Virus record (IMG/VR): IMGVR_UViG_3300035182_000180
Coordinates: 1 to 29,846 of that record
DNA: 29,846 bases
DNA from: a virus
Strand: one strand, 5' to 3'
The notes below the pieces were generated by a model. That model did no database searches. It saw only the letters and a program-made list of their open reading frames with translations, and was not told the DNA's origin. Position numbers and translations under genes: made by a program. Within the stretch, counting starts at the first letter, position 1; each line of letters begins with the position of its first letter. Shown in pieces: positions 1 to 6,736 of this stretch.

Positions 1-900
1 GGCATGATGTCAGAAGATATGTTAACTTCAATAATCTCACGGCTTGAAGACGTAAATGATTATGAAACAGACCATATTACTTTATATATCTTTCTGGACC
101 CATATCAACTACTACCTGTGAAAGGAAAACAAATACAAACCGACCCATTATTTACTAAAAATCTAACGACTCAACATCGCTCAGAGAGTCCTGACGTAGT
201 AAATTTATTCACTAAATTCGTTAATTATTTAGAGGGAACTAATAAGGTTGATCTTAGTACTCCAGAAAGTAGTAATGTTATTCTAACTGATAATGTCAAA
301 GACTTTAGAAAAGGCGATAGGCTATTAGCATATACTAATAATGCTGTAGGCTTCTATAATAAACTAATAGCACAACAATTTGGTATTACTTCATATGAAG
401 GGCAAACAGTTCAGCTTGGCAATATTGCAGATACCTTTTTAGTCCAAGATATAGTAGAGCCAAGCATTGGTCAACTACTAAACTACTATGAGTCTGGTAA
501 GTTAGTTCTTCAAAACTCACAGATTAATAAGTTGTACTTGCAAGAAAATTTGCAAGCGCTATTAGATAATGAGAATATCACTTTTATTAAAGCAGTTAAT
601 AAAATTATACCAGTAGTTGAAGGCGTTGGTAATGCTAATATAGTAAGACAGAATGCTAAATTAGCAGCAGTAGACAATAAACGTAACTTTAAGGAAGTAT
701 ATGCCTTAGGTAGAGCATTTACTATGGATTATACATTTGCATCTACTATACATAAAGCTCAAGGGTCTGAGTTCAACAGAGTATGGATTGACAAGGCAGA
801 TATTCAAAAATCAATATTTGGAGGGTCTTATGTGAATTATGCTCGACTAATGTATGTTGCTATTAGTCGTGCTAGACAAACTATTTTTATTTTAGGCTAA
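1..900 (+). CDS. SF1 (RecD/Dda-like) DNA helicase, 5' partial
   Basis: This is the C-terminal part of a superfamily 1B-type helicase, which uses ATP to unwind duplex DNA at the phage fork. The reading frame is open to base 1, so the start and the Walker A region lie outside the window. The first residues (G-M-M-S) look like the tail of motif II, just after the DE pair. Numbering from the first visible Met, motif III is LDPYQLLPV (31-39), QHR at 57-59 fits motif IV, ASTIHKAQGSEF (246-257) is motif V, and YVAISRAR (284-291) is motif VI with its arginine finger. The order and spacing match Dda/RecD-like helicases. It heads the replication arm. The family is fairly certain; whether it acts in replication initiation, recombination or branch migration cannot be told. 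Confidence 0.88.
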   Translation, partial: GMMSEDMLTSIISRLEDVNDYETDHITLYIFLDPYQLLPVKGKQIQTDPLFTKNLTTQHRSESPDVVNLFTKFVNYLEGTNKVDLSTPESSNVILTDNVKDFRKGDRLLAYTNNAVGFYNKLIAQQFGITSYEGQTVQLGNIADTFLVQDIVEPSIGQLLNYYESGKLVLQNSQINKLYLQENLQALLDNENITFIKAVNKIIPVVEGVGNANIVRQNAKLAAVDNKRNFKEVYALGRAFTMDYTFASTIHKAQGSEFNRVWIDKADIQKSIFGGSYVNYARLMYVAISRARQTIFILG

Positions 901-908
901 TTTTAATG

Positions 909-935
909 TTGTTTTAATAAAACGTACGTTATAAT
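909..935 (+). promoter_or_regulatory. Probable sigma70-type promoter
   Basis: A perfect TATAAT at 930-935 lies upstream of the 985 gene, with TTGTTT at 909-914 as a possible -35. The 15-base spacing is short. A second -10-like TATACT sits at 936-941. The leader would be about 40 bases, with AGGAG at 975-979 before the ATG. This is the only noncoding gap between the helicase and the next gene. Confidence 0.5.
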
Positions 936-984
936 TATACTTGTAACGGGAATAATCCTAAACACAAAATATAAAGGAGCCACA

Positions 985-1521
985 ATGGCATCGAAAAAAG
1001 AAACACTCGAAGAAGTAGAAAAAGTACTAAAGGCACACAAAGCGTCACCTGAATTGACTGCAGCACTTGTTAGCCTGTTGGCGCCTAAAACCGGTGGGGC
1101 TACTGTTGATATCGCCTCTGTAACTAAGTCAAATGACAAAGGTGTTATTACTCATATCCTGTGTTCACTATCTGGTAAGTTCTTGCCTGCTACTGAAGAG
1201 TTCTTCTACTGTGAAAAAGACGGAAAAGGCATCAATGGCCTTAAACGTATTTCAAAACAAGGTGAGAGTGTTAAAAAAGCGTTTGATAAAGTTCAAAAAA
1301 CTTCTGAGCGTGCAATCATGCAAGATGTTCTTGACAAAAAACTTACTCCTGAGCAAGGTACTGCTAAGCTGGCTGAGTTAGCTAAAGCAAAACCTGACTA
1401 CTCAAAAGTTACTGACAAACCTGCTGTCATTGCTGATAATGCTCCTGACAGTCCTGATGTAGCTGCTGATAAAGTTACTGACAAACCTGCTGCGGGTGTT
1501 CCAAACTTCGCTGCAAAGTAA
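985..1521 (+). CDS. Unknown early phage protein with repeated Lys-rich tail
   Basis: I do not recognise this 178-residue protein. The start is well set: AGGAG at 975-979 precedes the ATG by five bases. Residues 1-35 look helical and charged. A central part (about 55-95) carries two cysteines (C60, C76) in a Gly/Lys-rich stretch, too few for a clear zinc site. The tail from about 130 is Ala/Lys/Asp/Pro-rich and probably disordered. It holds KVTDKPA twice (141-147 and 163-169), encoded by an exact 22-base direct repeat. The gene sits between the helicase and the single-strand binding protein, and has its own likely promoter, so a DNA-replication or host-takeover role is a reasonable guess only. 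Confidence 0.75.
   Translation: MASKKETLEEVEKVLKAHKASPELTAALVSLLAPKTGGATVDIASVTKSNDKGVITHILCSLSGKFLPATEEFFYCEKDGKGINGLKRISKQGESVKKAFDKVQKTSERAIMQDVLDKKLTPEQGTAKLAELAKAKPDYSKVTDKPAVIADNAPDSPDVAADKVTDKPAAGVPNFAAK
1405..1492 (+). repeat. Two copies of a 22-base direct repeat
   Basis: The same 22 bases occur at 1405-1426 and 1471-1492, starting AAAGTTACTGAC. The copies are 66 bases apart, a multiple of three, so both encode KVTDKPA in the tail of the 985-1521 gene. It looks like an in-frame duplication in a disordered tail. Confidence 0.9.
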
Positions 1522-1621
1522 GTTTAATCTGCCCTCTATGAGGGTGGGCTTAAGTTTATGGGTAACTTACTAGAGTCGTAGCAATACAATATATAACACA
1601 GTGATAACAGAAGGATAACAG

Positions 1622-2275
1622 ATGGCAAAGGGTAGAAAAGTTAAAACAATGGTAGCAGACTTGCGTTGGGTATTTATCACAGGTGAAGGTCGTAATAACG
1701 CTATGAAGGGTGAAGAACCTCATATGCAGTATACCGCTTCAGTTCTTCTTGATAAAAATGGGCCTGAGCACAAAGCTATTGAAGCTCAAATTGACGCTGA
1801 GTGGGAAGCTTACAAGAAAGAATTTGGCGTTAAAGGTAAGCCAAAAACTAACGGTATTAAAGACTACATGATTCCTTCTCCCACCGGTGAAATTGACCCT
1901 GAGACTGAAGAAGTTCTTAAAGTTGAGTCAGGCAAAGTATTAGTTACATTCAAAAGTAACACTACTTGGAAAGACGGTAAACCTCAAGTGATCAAAGTGT
2001 TTAAGCCTGACGGTAGTGATATTACAGCTGCAGTTCACTCAGCGGCATGGTCAATCGGTGAGGGTTCACGTGGCATTATTCACGGCGTAGCTCAAGGTAA
2101 TAGCGTTGGTGGTAAAGACAAAGTAACACTTTATCTAAGTGCAGTACAGCTTCAAAAGTTAGTTAAATACGAAGGCTCTTCAATTGAAACTGAAGTAATT
2201 GACGACGGAGAAGATATTGATCTTGGAGATGATGGTATGGAAGCAGTTAGTACTGATAACAAGCCAGCGTTGTAA
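1622..2275 (+). CDS. Single-stranded DNA-binding protein (gp2.5/DUF2815-like)
   Basis: This is probably the phage single-strand DNA-binding protein, which coats ssDNA at the fork and recruits the polymerase and helicase. At 217 residues it is the size of T7 gp2.5-type and DUF2815 proteins. The N-terminal half has the family pattern of a basic strand (KGRKVKTMVADLRWVF), then a YTASVLLDK strand and a helix with acidic and aromatic residues. The C-terminal end is strongly acidic (IDDGEDIDLGDD, about 194-205), as in gp2.5-like proteins where the tail binds partners. GAAGGA lies just upstream of the ATG. A hairpin terminator follows directly, so its message can end here and be made in excess over the polymerase. 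The family call is from pattern, not from a search. Confidence 0.8.
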   Translation: MAKGRKVKTMVADLRWVFITGEGRNNAMKGEEPHMQYTASVLLDKNGPEHKAIEAQIDAEWEAYKKEFGVKGKPKTNGIKDYMIPSPTGEIDPETEEVLKVESGKVLVTFKSNTTWKDGKPQVIKVFKPDGSDITAAVHSAAWSIGEGSRGIIHGVAQGNSVGGKDKVTLYLSAVQLQKLVKYEGSSIETEVIDDGEDIDLGDDGMEAVSTDNKPAL

Positions 2276-2280
2276 TCTTA

Positions 2281-2307
2281 GGGAGGCTTAGGCTTCCCTT
2301 TATTTTT
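2281..2307 (+). terminator. Rho-independent terminator after the SSB gene
   Basis: GGGAGGC (2281-2287), loop TTAG and GCTTCCC (2292-2298) form a seven-pair stem with one G-U pair, followed by TTTATTTTT (2299-2307). It stands six bases after the SSB stop codon. Some read-through is needed for the polymerase gene unless a promoter lies in the short gap at 2308-2346, where I see none. Confidence 0.85.
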
Positions 2308-2346
2308 AAGCAATTTCTGCAATTCAATTAAACTAAAGGAACTACT

Positions 2347-3990
2347 ATGATAAAGTTCATAGTTCTAACTTCACTCACAGAACTTCCTAGCTTCACAACT
2401 ACTAATCCTATGTTTTGCGATATTGAAACTCAAGCGTTATATGTTGGCACTCGTATGGTCCAAGTGTATCAGCCAGACGTTGATGAGCATATATGGCTAT
2501 TAGATACTGATATTATATCTGAAGATAGCATTAAGGAGTTTTTAAAGCCTTTTCATACAGTTTGGTATGGCTGTAACTATGACTTCGGTACTCTAAACAT
2601 GACTACAGCTAAGTTTGATGACTTACTATATGCGTGTCGTACAGCATATCCTGAGTGGCAAGAATATCCTTTGAACGTTGCTATTAATAAGTTAGGCTAC
2701 GATCATCTTTATGCTGGGCTTGATAAAAAAGCTATGCAAAAACAAGGCTTTATTAAAGGCGCTTATTTATCAGACGCTCAACTAAGATACTGTGCTACAG
2801 ACGTATATGCTCTTAGTTTGATGTGGCAAGACAAGAAGATACAAAACGTTGTACAAAATAATCTAGCGTACAAAGTTGACATTATGTCAATGGAATATGC
2901 TATACAGTATCAGCAAAATGGCATACCTGTTGATCAACATTTAGTTAGAGAAGCTCTTGATTCACTAACAGATACAATTGCTAATAACTATGTGATGCTA
3001 AATGGGTTGAACCCTAACTCACCATTGCAATGTAAGAACGCTCTTGGAACTACTTCAACAGATAAAAATACACTTATTAAACTTATTAACAAAGGTAATA
3101 AACTAGCTAAACTAATTTACGACCAACGCCGTTTATTGAAGCGTAAAGGCATGTTAGAGTCGTATAATTATCCTCGTGTATATACCAGATATAATGTAGC
3201 TGGCGCAGGCACAGGACGATTTACAGCTACAGGCGGTGATATTGAAAGAGGTATTAACGCCCAACAAATTCCTCGTGACCTTCAACATATGTTCAGATCA
3301 ACTAACGGTAAAACAGTGGTTATTGAAGCTGACTACTCTACTCTTGAACTGCGATTAGCTTGTGCTATTTTTAATGAGCCAAATATGTATAAGCAGCTAA
3401 AAGATGGAGAAGACCTACATACATCGATGGCTCAATCAGTATCTGGTAAACAAGACATTGACAAAGATGAGCGTATTAAAGCGAAAGCTATTAACTTCGG
3501 CTTCGTATTTGGCATGTCAGCACCATCGTTCCAAGAATATGCTTTCGTTAATTTTGGTGTAACAACTACTGATGAAGAAGCGAAGTACACTCGTGATAAG
3601 TACTTTATTAAATATCCATCTATTGGCAAGTATCATAAGTATGTTTGGAATGAAGTTAAAAAAGGCTCTTATGTTTATGAAACAGCTTTAGGCAGACGTG
3701 TTAAGCCAAAACTTGGAACTGACGGCATTAATGGACCTGTTCAGGGGTCAGGGGCTGAAACAACTAAGTTAGCAGTACATTATATGGTTAAAGAAACTAA
3801 TGGTGCATGCTTAAAGTATATTATCAACGTAGTTCATGATGCTATATATCTTGAAGTTCCTATTGAGGAAGAAGAGTACTGGACAGAAATGCTTGAGAAA
3901 TGCATGTTGAAAGGCTGGACTGAAATTAGTAAGACAGACCTTTTTAAATTTAAAGATATCCCAATGATTGCAGAGGTAAAAAGAGTATGA
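2347..3990 (+). CDS. Family A DNA polymerase with 3'-5' exonuclease
   Basis: This is the phage replicative polymerase. The 547 residues carry an N-terminal DnaQ-like proofreading domain and the PolA palm-fingers-thumb, with no 5' nuclease domain. Exo I is D25/E27 (CDIET), Exo II is around NYDF (77-80), and Exo III is Y148/D152. The polymerase has GTGRFTATGG (288-297), motif A D329/Y330 with E334, motif B RIKAKAINFGFVFG (376-389; K380 and F384 correspond to E. coli K758 and F762), VQGSGAE near 465, and motif C VVHDA (495-499). The usual motif C Glu after Asp is Ala499 here. Phe in the F762 position suggests normal exclusion of dideoxynucleotides. A separate 5' nuclease follows with an ATGA overlap, as if the E. 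coli Pol I parts were split over two genes. Confidence 0.96.
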   Translation: MIKFIVLTSLTELPSFTTTNPMFCDIETQALYVGTRMVQVYQPDVDEHIWLLDTDIISEDSIKEFLKPFHTVWYGCNYDFGTLNMTTAKFDDLLYACRTAYPEWQEYPLNVAINKLGYDHLYAGLDKKAMQKQGFIKGAYLSDAQLRYCATDVYALSLMWQDKKIQNVVQNNLAYKVDIMSMEYAIQYQQNGIPVDQHLVREALDSLTDTIANNYVMLNGLNPNSPLQCKNALGTTSTDKNTLIKLINKGNKLAKLIYDQRRLLKRKGMLESYNYPRVYTRYNVAGAGTGRFTATGGDIERGINAQQIPRDLQHMFRSTNGKTVVIEADYSTLELRLACAIFNEPNMYKQLKDGEDLHTSMAQSVSGKQDIDKDERIKAKAINFGFVFGMSAPSFQEYAFVNFGVTTTDEEAKYTRDKYFIKYPSIGKYHKYVWNEVKKGSYVYETALGRRVKPKLGTDGINGPVQGSGAETTKLAVHYMVKETNGACLKYIINVVHDAIYLEVPIEEEEYWTEMLEKCMLKGWTEISKTDLFKFKDIPMIAEVKRV

Positions 3991-4889
3991 TTGAAGATTT
4001 TGAAGACTTGAACGGAATAAATGAAGTAGCTGACATTAGTATTGATGCTTTTGGCGGTTTAGTCATGCCTAAGAATAGCTTAGTAGCTCTTATAGACGCT
4101 GACACTATAGCGTTTACAGCCTGTTTAGCTACTGAAGTTGAATGCACTGCACTGCCAAGAGACTTTTATACTGAAGAAGAGTGGCGTATGCTTAACATAG
4201 TAGATGGAGTATACTGGGAAATCGACTTAGACTTAGCATTACAAAAGGCAGAAGAGAAGATACAGCGTATTCTTGATAAAACAGGGTGCAGTAGTGTTGA
4301 GCTGCATTTCACCGGTGGTAGAGAAAACTTTAGATACGATGTATATCCTGGGTATAAAGCTAAGCGTGTTGACTTACGTACTCCAGCAGGGTTAAATGAC
4401 TTGAAAGTAATGTTATGTGAAAAGTATAATGGCACTATTCATACTAAATGGGAAGCTGATGATGCAGTTGTGTATAACCGTAAAAAGTTTCCTGAAAAAT
4501 ATATTATGTGTGCGGTTGACAAAGACGTTTACAACTCAGTTGCTGGTAAACATTTTAACTACTATGAGTCAGGGCATTACAATATTGATATGAAGTGGGT
4601 TGAGGTTAGTGAGCATACTGCTCGAATGTGGCCTTATTTACAAACTATTACAGGCGATAAAACAGACGGCATTTCTGGCTGTGATGGCATTGGTCCTAAG
4701 AAAGTTATGAAGTTCATTAGTGAGTCAATGACTGAAGAAGAGTTGTGGGAAGGCGTATGCTCAGCATATGCTAGCAAAGGCCTTACTATGATTGAAGCAC
4801 TAATGACTATGAATGCTGTTAATATGAACTTATTAACTGAGGTAGATGGTGAGTTACAAATAGTGCTTTGGCACCCTGATCAAGTTTAA
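3987..4889 (+). CDS. FEN/T5-type 5'-3' exonuclease
   Basis: This is a structure-specific 5' nuclease that removes RNA primers and flaps and may degrade host DNA. Metal-binding acidic residues are where the family needs them: D37 and D39 (LIDADT), E156/D158/D159 (WEADDA), D178/D180 (AVDKD), and D224/D227 (TGDKTDGI). A helix-hairpin-helix (GCDGIGPKKV, 231-240) binds the downstream duplex, and YPGYKAKR (120-127) is the family's arch-region motif. It is 300 residues long, like T7 gp6 and the Pol I 5' nuclease domain. The first 30 residues are an extra acidic extension. The start overlaps the polymerase stop by four bases (ATGA), so the two are probably co-translated and work together in primer removal before the ligase seals the nick. 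Confidence 0.93.
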   Translation: MIEDFEDLNGINEVADISIDAFGGLVMPKNSLVALIDADTIAFTACLATEVECTALPRDFYTEEEWRMLNIVDGVYWEIDLDLALQKAEEKIQRILDKTGCSSVELHFTGGRENFRYDVYPGYKAKRVDLRTPAGLNDLKVMLCEKYNGTIHTKWEADDAVVYNRKKFPEKYIMCAVDKDVYNSVAGKHFNYYESGHYNIDMKWVEVSEHTARMWPYLQTITGDKTDGISGCDGIGPKKVMKFISESMTEEELWEGVCSAYASKGLTMIEALMTMNAVNMNLLTEVDGELQIVLWHPDQV

Positions 4890-4897
4890 TATTAAAC

Positions 4898-4906
4898 TGG
4901 TATAAT
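4898..4906 (+). promoter_or_regulatory. Extended -10 promoter
   Basis: TGGTATAAT (4898-4906) is a perfect extended -10 element, TG one base before TATAAT. It lies nine bases after the exonuclease stop codon, in a 40-base gap. No good -35 is seen, which is normal for extended -10 promoters. It would start transcription near 4913, just before the ribosome site of the 4930 gene. Confidence 0.6.
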
Positions 4907-4929
4907 TTAACATAAATAAAGGAATTAAA

Positions 4930-5268
4930 ATGAGCCACGAGTTTATAAAAGAGTCACTTCATACGCGTAAACCTATGTTTTTTGCTATTGAGCCTGAGTT
5001 TACTTTAGGAATGGCAGAAGTACTAGCATTTGGCGCAGAAAAATATGGTAGAAATAACTGGAAGAAATGTAGTCAAGAGCAAATATACTTATACTGGGAT
5101 GCTCTTGAGCGACATTTAAATGCTCGTAAACGGGGTGAAGAAAATGACAGTGAGACAGGCATTAGCCATTTATCACATGCAGCTTGTAATCTAATGTTTA
5201 TTCAGTATCTCGAAGCTAACAAAGTGAATGGCAAAAATAAAACAGGAGCTAATAATGATGACCTTTAA
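4930..5268 (+). CDS. dATP/dGTP diphosphohydrolase-family protein (DUF5664/MazZ-like)
   Basis: This 112-residue all-helical protein has the signature of the family now named dATP/dGTP diphosphohydrolase, N-terminal. The pieces are FGAEKYGRNNW (34-44), a YWDALERHLNAR helix (about 56-67) and RGEENDSETGISHLSHAACN (68-87), with Glu, Asp and His residues fit for metal binding. The family includes MazZ of phages that replace adenine with 2-aminoadenine, where it removes dATP and dGTP from the pool, but most members come from phages with ordinary bases. A TATAAT box and AAGG precede the start. The next gene overlaps its end by 14 bases. The family is fairly sure; the exact substrate is not. Confidence 0.78.
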   Translation: MSHEFIKESLHTRKPMFFAIEPEFTLGMAEVLAFGAEKYGRNNWKKCSQEQIYLYWDALERHLNARKRGEENDSETGISHLSHAACNLMFIQYLEANKVNGKNKTGANNDDL

Positions 5269-5938
5269 CGAAAAAGCGCTTTACGAGGGACCACTTTATA
5301 AACTGTATGAAAAATTAGTTGCTGAAGACTTCGTTGAAGTACGTGGTAACAAAACAGTTGAGCTAATTAATGCTACTATTGAATTCGACGCCCACTCATC
5401 AGGTATTATTAACATTAAAGATATATTTAAAACTAGCGTAGACTATATTGCTAAAGAGACTGAGTGGTATTTATCACAGTCACCAAGCAATGAGTTTATT
5501 AAGCAGTATGCTCAAATTTGGAGCACTGCATGTGATAACAATGGGATGACTAATAGTAACTACGGTTTTCTAATGTTTAGCCCTCAGAATGGGTATCAGT
5601 TTGAGAATGTAGTAAAAGAACTAAAACGTGACCCACTATCTCGTAGAGCAATAGCTTACTACACAAACCCATTCATGCATTACACAGGTGGCAATGATCA
5701 TATATGCACAATGTATGTTAGTTATACTGTTAGAAATGACAAACTTCATGCTATTGTATCTATGCGTAGTAATGATATTCGTTTTGGCTTAATTGGTGCT
5801 GACCTTGAATGGCAACGCCATATGTTATGGAAAATAGCAGATAAAATTGGCTATGACGTTGGAACTATCTATTGGCATGCTGCTAGTCTTCATTTATATG
5901 AAAGACACTTTGAGCAACTTAAGAAGATTTACAAATGA
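5255..5938 (+). CDS. Thymidylate synthase-like pyrimidine C5-methyl/hydroxymethyltransferase
   Basis: The enzyme belongs to the thymidylate synthase fold, which transfers a one-carbon unit to C5 of dUMP or dCMP. Using the start at 5255, the family landmarks are RDPLSRRAIAYY (125-136, phosphate-binding Arg pair), the catalytic Cys151 in NDHICTMY, MRSNDIRFG (170-178), and SLHLYERH (211-218). Where ThyA has GLPFN, with the Asn that reads the uracil edge, this protein has GLIGAD (178-183), one residue longer and with Asp. Asp in that place is typical of dCMP hydroxymethylases, so thymidine or 5-hydroxymethylpyrimidine are both possible products. I chose 5255 because AGGAG (5244-5248) is six bases ahead; 5258 (also ATG) is equally possible, and a 5228 ATG lacks a ribosome site. 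It is shorter than E. coli ThyA (264). Confidence 0.85.
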   Translation: MMTFNEKALYEGPLYKLYEKLVAEDFVEVRGNKTVELINATIEFDAHSSGIINIKDIFKTSVDYIAKETEWYLSQSPSNEFIKQYAQIWSTACDNNGMTNSNYGFLMFSPQNGYQFENVVKELKRDPLSRRAIAYYTNPFMHYTGGNDHICTMYVSYTVRNDKLHAIVSMRSNDIRFGLIGADLEWQRHMLWKIADKIGYDVGTIYWHAASLHLYERHFEQLKKIYK

Positions 5939-5990
5939 AATTACTATTAACATAACTATTCAGTTATTTTAATTTAATATGATATTACAC

Positions 5991-6087
5991 ATTACAGAGC
6001 ACGTCTCAGAGCTGATATAAACGCTTAAAAAATTTTATACGATATATTTGTCGTATAAAATAAATAAGCGTCCTGAGAGAATTACAG
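5991..6087. repeat. Nested inverted repeats flanked by a 7-base direct repeat
   Basis: The only long noncoding gap of the left arm (5939-6149) holds three nested inverted repeats. TCTCAG (6004-6009) pairs with CTGAGA (6073-6078), ACGCTTA (6021-6027) with TAAGCGT (6065-6071), and ATTTTATACGA (6032-6042) with TCGTATAAAAT (6051-6061) around an eight-base loop. All are perfect. ATTACAG occurs on both sides as a direct repeat (5991-5997 and 6081-6087). There is no U-tract after it, so it is not a plain terminator. It could be a replication origin, an operator for the HTH gene just downstream, a structured RNA, or a small inserted element with a target-site duplication. Confidence 0.85.
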
Positions 6088-6114
6088 TTTAACAAAATTT
6101 AAACTTATATTGGG

Positions 6115-6120
6115 TATAAT
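6115..6120 (+). promoter_or_regulatory. Probable -10 box before the HTH gene
   Basis: TATAAT at 6115-6120, preceded by TGGG, sits 30 bases before the GTG start of the HTH gene. No convincing -35 is present at normal spacing. The nested palindrome ends 37 bases upstream, so a protein bound there could control this promoter. Confidence 0.5.
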
Positions 6121-6149
6121 ATAGCTGATATTAATAATTGGAGGAATAA

Positions 6150-6383
6150 GTGGAGTTACAGTTTGTTAAAGATTACTTAGATCGTCGTGTTGAAGATGGA
6201 GAACTTGGCTCTTATATTGCAGAGTCAATTGGTGTGTCTACAAGTATGGTATCCAGTTATAGGAATCATAAGTATAACCCATCTATATCAGTTGCTAAAA
6301 GAGTATATACTCTTGATGGAATTACACTTCACCCATTTAGTGAAGCATCATTAATCCTAGAGATTGAAAGAGATAACAAATGA
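6150..6383 (+). CDS. Small helix-turn-helix protein (Cro/CI-like)
   Basis: This 77-residue protein is probably a DNA-binding regulator. Residues about 19-42 (GSYIAESIGVSTSMVSSYRN) read as a helix-turn-helix of the XRE/Cro type: a helix with Ala/Glu, a G-V turn, then a recognition helix S-T-S-M-V-S-S-Y. The start is GTG, supported by GGAGG (6140-6144) five bases ahead; no ATG in frame is better. It follows a gap with nested inverted repeats and a -10 box, so autoregulation is possible. The next gene overlaps by four bases. One small HTH gene with no integrase is not evidence for lysogeny; such proteins also time early and late expression in virulent phages. Confidence 0.75.
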   Translation: MELQFVKDYLDRRVEDGELGSYIAESIGVSTSMVSSYRNHKYNPSISVAKRVYTLDGITLHPFSEASLILEIERDNK

Positions 6384-6736
6384 ATAACTTGCATACGCTA
6401 AGAGACTTAACACTTGAGTGGTCTCATAAAAATGGCATTCTTACTAATGGCAAAGTTACTACACAGGCGCTTAAATTAACGTCAGAAGTTGGTGAGTTAT
6501 GTGACAATGTAGCTAAGGGTAATGATATTAAAGATGATATTGGCGATTGCTTAGTGGTGCTAACTAATCTAGCGTCATTAGCTGGCCTTACCTTAGAGCA
6601 ATGTTGGGCTCATGCGTATAATGATATTAAAGATCGCGTTGGCTTTCTAACGCCTAGTGGCACGTTTGTTAAATCAACAGACCCAAGGTACGAACAGCTC
6701 ATGATGAAGTTTGAAATTGAGTCTAAAAATGCTTAG
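6380..6736 (+). CDS. MazG-like nucleotide pyrophosphohydrolase
   Basis: The protein cleaves nucleoside triphosphates to monophosphates and pyrophosphate, or acts on alarmone-like nucleotides, as MazG-fold enzymes do. The metal-binding pattern is ExxE at SEVGEL (E36, E39), followed by DDIGD (52-56) with D53 and D56 in the EExxD/DxxD position. WAHAYNDIKDRVG (76-88) is the typical N..K..R helix. At 118 residues it is a single-domain MazG. The start overlaps the HTH stop as ATGA. It is the second nucleotide-cleaning enzyme in this arm, with the one at 4930. Substrate unknown. Confidence 0.85.
   Translation: MNNLHTLRDLTLEWSHKNGILTNGKVTTQALKLTSEVGELCDNVAKGNDIKDDIGDCLVVLTNLASLAGLTLEQCWAHAYNDIKDRVGFLTPSGTFVKSTDPRYEQLMMKFEIESKNA

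Noticed and set aside
1531-1545. Possible terminator CCCTC-TAT-GAGGG after the 985 gene
   Set aside because: The stem has only five pairs with a three-base loop and no U-tract follows. It may be a weak attenuator, but I cannot support a terminator.
3835-3843. HDA in motif C as evidence of an inactive polymerase
   Set aside because: The catalytic Asp residues (D329, D498) and the motif B Lys are present. The second acidic residue of motif C is not essential in all family A enzymes.
5228-5254. Earlier ATG at 5228 for the thymidylate synthase-like gene
   Set aside because: It lacks a ribosome site and would add nine residues that contain the AGGAG used by the 5255/5258 start.
6150-6383. HTH gene as sign of a lysogeny switch
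   Set aside because: There is no integrase, excisionase, attachment site or opposing repressor gene in the window. A single small HTH protein is common in virulent phages.
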